NCBI GenBank assembly: GCA_002449785.1
Contig: DJXP01000050.1
Location: 1,789 to 9,729 of the forward strand
Length of the DNA: 7,941 nucleotides
Source of the DNA: Clostridiales bacterium UBA7001
Lineage (GTDB): Bacteria > Bacillota > Clostridia > TANB77 > CAG-508
Reading direction: 5' to 3'
This document shows positions 6,900 through 7,941 of the stretch, in pieces (position 1 is the stretch's first letter; every line of letters starts with the position of its first letter). Both the position numbers and the translations under genes were made by a program. The notes below the pieces were generated by a model, which was given only the letters and a program-made list of their open reading frames with translations, searched no databases and was not told where the DNA came from.

Positions 6900-7763
6900 C
6901 TATTTTCTTAAACAATATTTATCATCAATTATTCCAAGTGATGTATGTCCTAACACTTGTCTTTTATCATCATGGAAATCACTACCACCACTCATAATTA
7001 AATTATGTTCTTTACAAAATTTTTCTAAATACAATACTTGTTCTTTACTATGCTTAGTATGAACACACTCGATACCATCTAAAATTTTTAAATCATACAT
7101 TTCTTCTAAAAATTTTATATTATCCATTGATTTATATTCAAAAGGATGTGCAAGTACAACTAATCCACCTGCATTATGTATTTCTTCAGCAACCTGAATT
7201 GCAGTAGGTAAATTTTCAGTAAAATCAATATAAAATGGACTTTCAGGATTAGTTACATGTCCTAGCCAAAAACTTTTCTTTCTGTCTTCTCCCAAGATTT
7301 TATCTAATGCCTTTTTATTTTCTTCATGAATTTGCATATCTGCTTTTACTATGTCATTTGCAGGAATATTTGAACTTGTAATTTTGAGATTTTCACTTAA
7401 TTTAATATTTAATTTTTTACAAACATTTTTAAAAAATTCTAGTCTCTCTTCTTCTTCTTTTATTAATTCTTCTTCACTTCTTCTATCTAAAAATTTCGAT
7501 TTATTTAGTTTTTGGGCATCAAAATTATATCCTAACATATGATAATCTTTTTTCTTATATACAAAATCAAACTCAATTCCTGTTATTATTTTTCCATCCC
7601 ATAATTCCTTTACATTAATATTTTTTAATTTTTCATATGCTCCAAGTACATTATGATCACAAAAAGAAATAGTATTTAGTCCTATTTCTTTAGCCATTTT
7701 TAAAATTTGTTCTACAGTATATTTTCCATCTGAATTATCTGTATGAATGTGTAAATCTATCAT
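6900..7763 (-). CDS. PHP-domain metal-dependent phosphoesterase
   Basis: This 287-residue protein is a stand-alone PHP-domain hydrolase, like the YciV/TrpH (RNase AM) group. Members of that group act on nucleoside 3',5'-bisphosphates and short RNA ends using a cluster of divalent metals. Visible metal-site motifs in order: DLHIHTDNSDG (H5, H7, D12), FCDHN (D36, H37), GIEFD (E64), HMLGY (H75), LAHPFEY (H206), GIECVHTKHSKEQ (E232, H235, H238) and GGSDFHDD (D262, H264). The set looks complete, so the protein should be active. The insertion between about 85 and 165 is rich in Lys and Glu and probably helical. There is no signal peptide or membrane span, so it is likely cytoplasmic. The ATG is 7 nt after GGAGG (7775-7771). 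A hairpin follows the stop codon, so it is probably transcribed separately from ftsY. Substrate is inferred from the family only; histidinol phosphatase-type PHP enzymes are less similar in motif layout. Confidence 0.9.
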   Translation of the reverse strand: MIDLHIHTDNSDGKYTVEQILKMAKEIGLNTISFCDHNVLGAYEKLKNINVKELWDGKIITGIEFDFVYKKKDYHMLGYNFDAQKLNKSKFLDRRSEEELIKEEEERLEFFKNVCKKLNIKLSENLKITSSNIPANDIVKADMQIHEENKKALDKILGEDRKKSFWLGHVTNPESPFYIDFTENLPTAIQVAEEIHNAGGLVVLAHPFEYKSMDNIKFLEEMYDLKILDGIECVHTKHSKEQVLYLEKFCKEHNLIMSGGSDFHDDKRQVLGHTSLGIIDDKYCLRK

Positions 7764-7880
7764 TTTTGATCCTCCATTCTAATATAAAATCTTTCTTTCA
7801 GAGTTCCAAATTTTACTCCAAAATTAATTTTTTATATTATATTACTATCATATTTTTATGGTGTTTTCAAGAGAATACGT

Positions 7881-7915
7881 GAGAACGCTTATTTTGTAGC
7901 AAAATAAGCGTTCTC
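7881..7915. repeat. Perfect 16-bp-stem hairpin near right edge
   Basis: GAGAACGCTTATTTTG (7881-7896) and its exact reverse complement (7900-7915) enclose a 3-nt TAG loop. No T-tract follows on either strand, which argues against a standard intrinsic terminator. A second GAGAA lies just outside (7871-7875), giving a short direct repeat with the stem end. It lies 118 bp upstream of the PHP start codon. It could be the 3' end of a gene outside the window, a REP-like repeat, the end of a mobile element, or a protein-binding site. I see no gene between 7764 and the right edge. Confidence 0.8.
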
Positions 7916-7941
7916 TAGCTAAATCAGACAAGACCCTAAGT

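Noticed and set aside
7351..7542. 63-codon plus-strand frame opposite the PHP gene
   Set aside because: It is a Ser/Leu-rich shadow of the Lys/Glu-rich insertion in the PHP protein.
7781..7809. Possible PHP promoter TTGGAA, 17 bp, TATATT on the minus strand
   Set aside because: The implied start site would fall inside the GGAGG ribosome binding site and remove part of it, so this is probably a chance match.
7848..7940. 30-codon open frame entering from the right edge on the minus strand, ending TGA
   Set aside because: It runs straight through the perfect hairpin, has no start in the window and no recognisable similarity. It could be the end of an upstream gene but cannot be supported.
1..7941. 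CRISPR array, tRNA, rRNA, riboswitch or phage genes
   Set aside because: No regularly spaced repeats, no cloverleaf-like segments and no recognisable structural RNA motifs were seen; the gaps are short and accounted for by hairpins and promoters.

Overview
The window is AT-rich and looks like a chromosomal segment of a low-GC Firmicute, most likely a clostridium. This rests on A/T-ending codons, strong AGGAGG-like ribosome binding sites, a compact FtsY of about 300 residues without a long acidic N-terminus, and a Gram-positive-style LigA. The genus cannot be fixed from this sequence alone. All five protein genes lie on the minus strand, so transcription runs from right to left. I see no tRNA, rRNA, CRISPR array or transposase gene.

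Layout in transcription order: (1) 7941-7764 is non-coding and holds a perfect 16-bp-stem hairpin (7881-7915). (2) 7763-6900 encodes a PHP-domain metal-dependent phosphoesterase. (3) 6899-6727 is a 173-nt gap with a terminator-like hairpin and a good sigma-A-type promoter (TTGATT, 17 bp, TATAAA). (4) 6726-5821 is ftsY, the SRP receptor; its start is best placed at a GTG three codons inside the longest frame. (5) 5770-2894 is a 958-residue UPF0182/COG1615 membrane protein of unknown function. (6) 2869-2264 is pgsA, phosphatidylglycerophosphate synthase. (7) 2263-1969 is a 295-nt gap almost filled by a 244-bp imperfect palindrome. (8) 1968 to the left edge is ligA, NAD-dependent DNA ligase, intact except for the last residues lying outside the window.

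The promoter and the short gaps (50 and 24 nt) suggest that ftsY, the UPF0182 gene and pgsA form one transcript. Its products share a membrane theme: FtsY docks ribosomes making membrane proteins, PgsA commits CDP-diacylglycerol to phosphatidylglycerol, and the uncharacterised UPF0182 protein has about seven membrane spans and a large probable outer domain. The palindrome separates this group from ligA and could terminate or process the transcript.

The genes themselves are ordinary housekeeping genes. The most unusual items are the 244-bp palindrome after pgsA (a candidate MITE or REP-like element, or an RNA-processing hairpin), the perfect hairpin near the right edge, and the placement of the UPF0182 gene between ftsY and pgsA. 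I found no clear evidence of a new multi-gene system.
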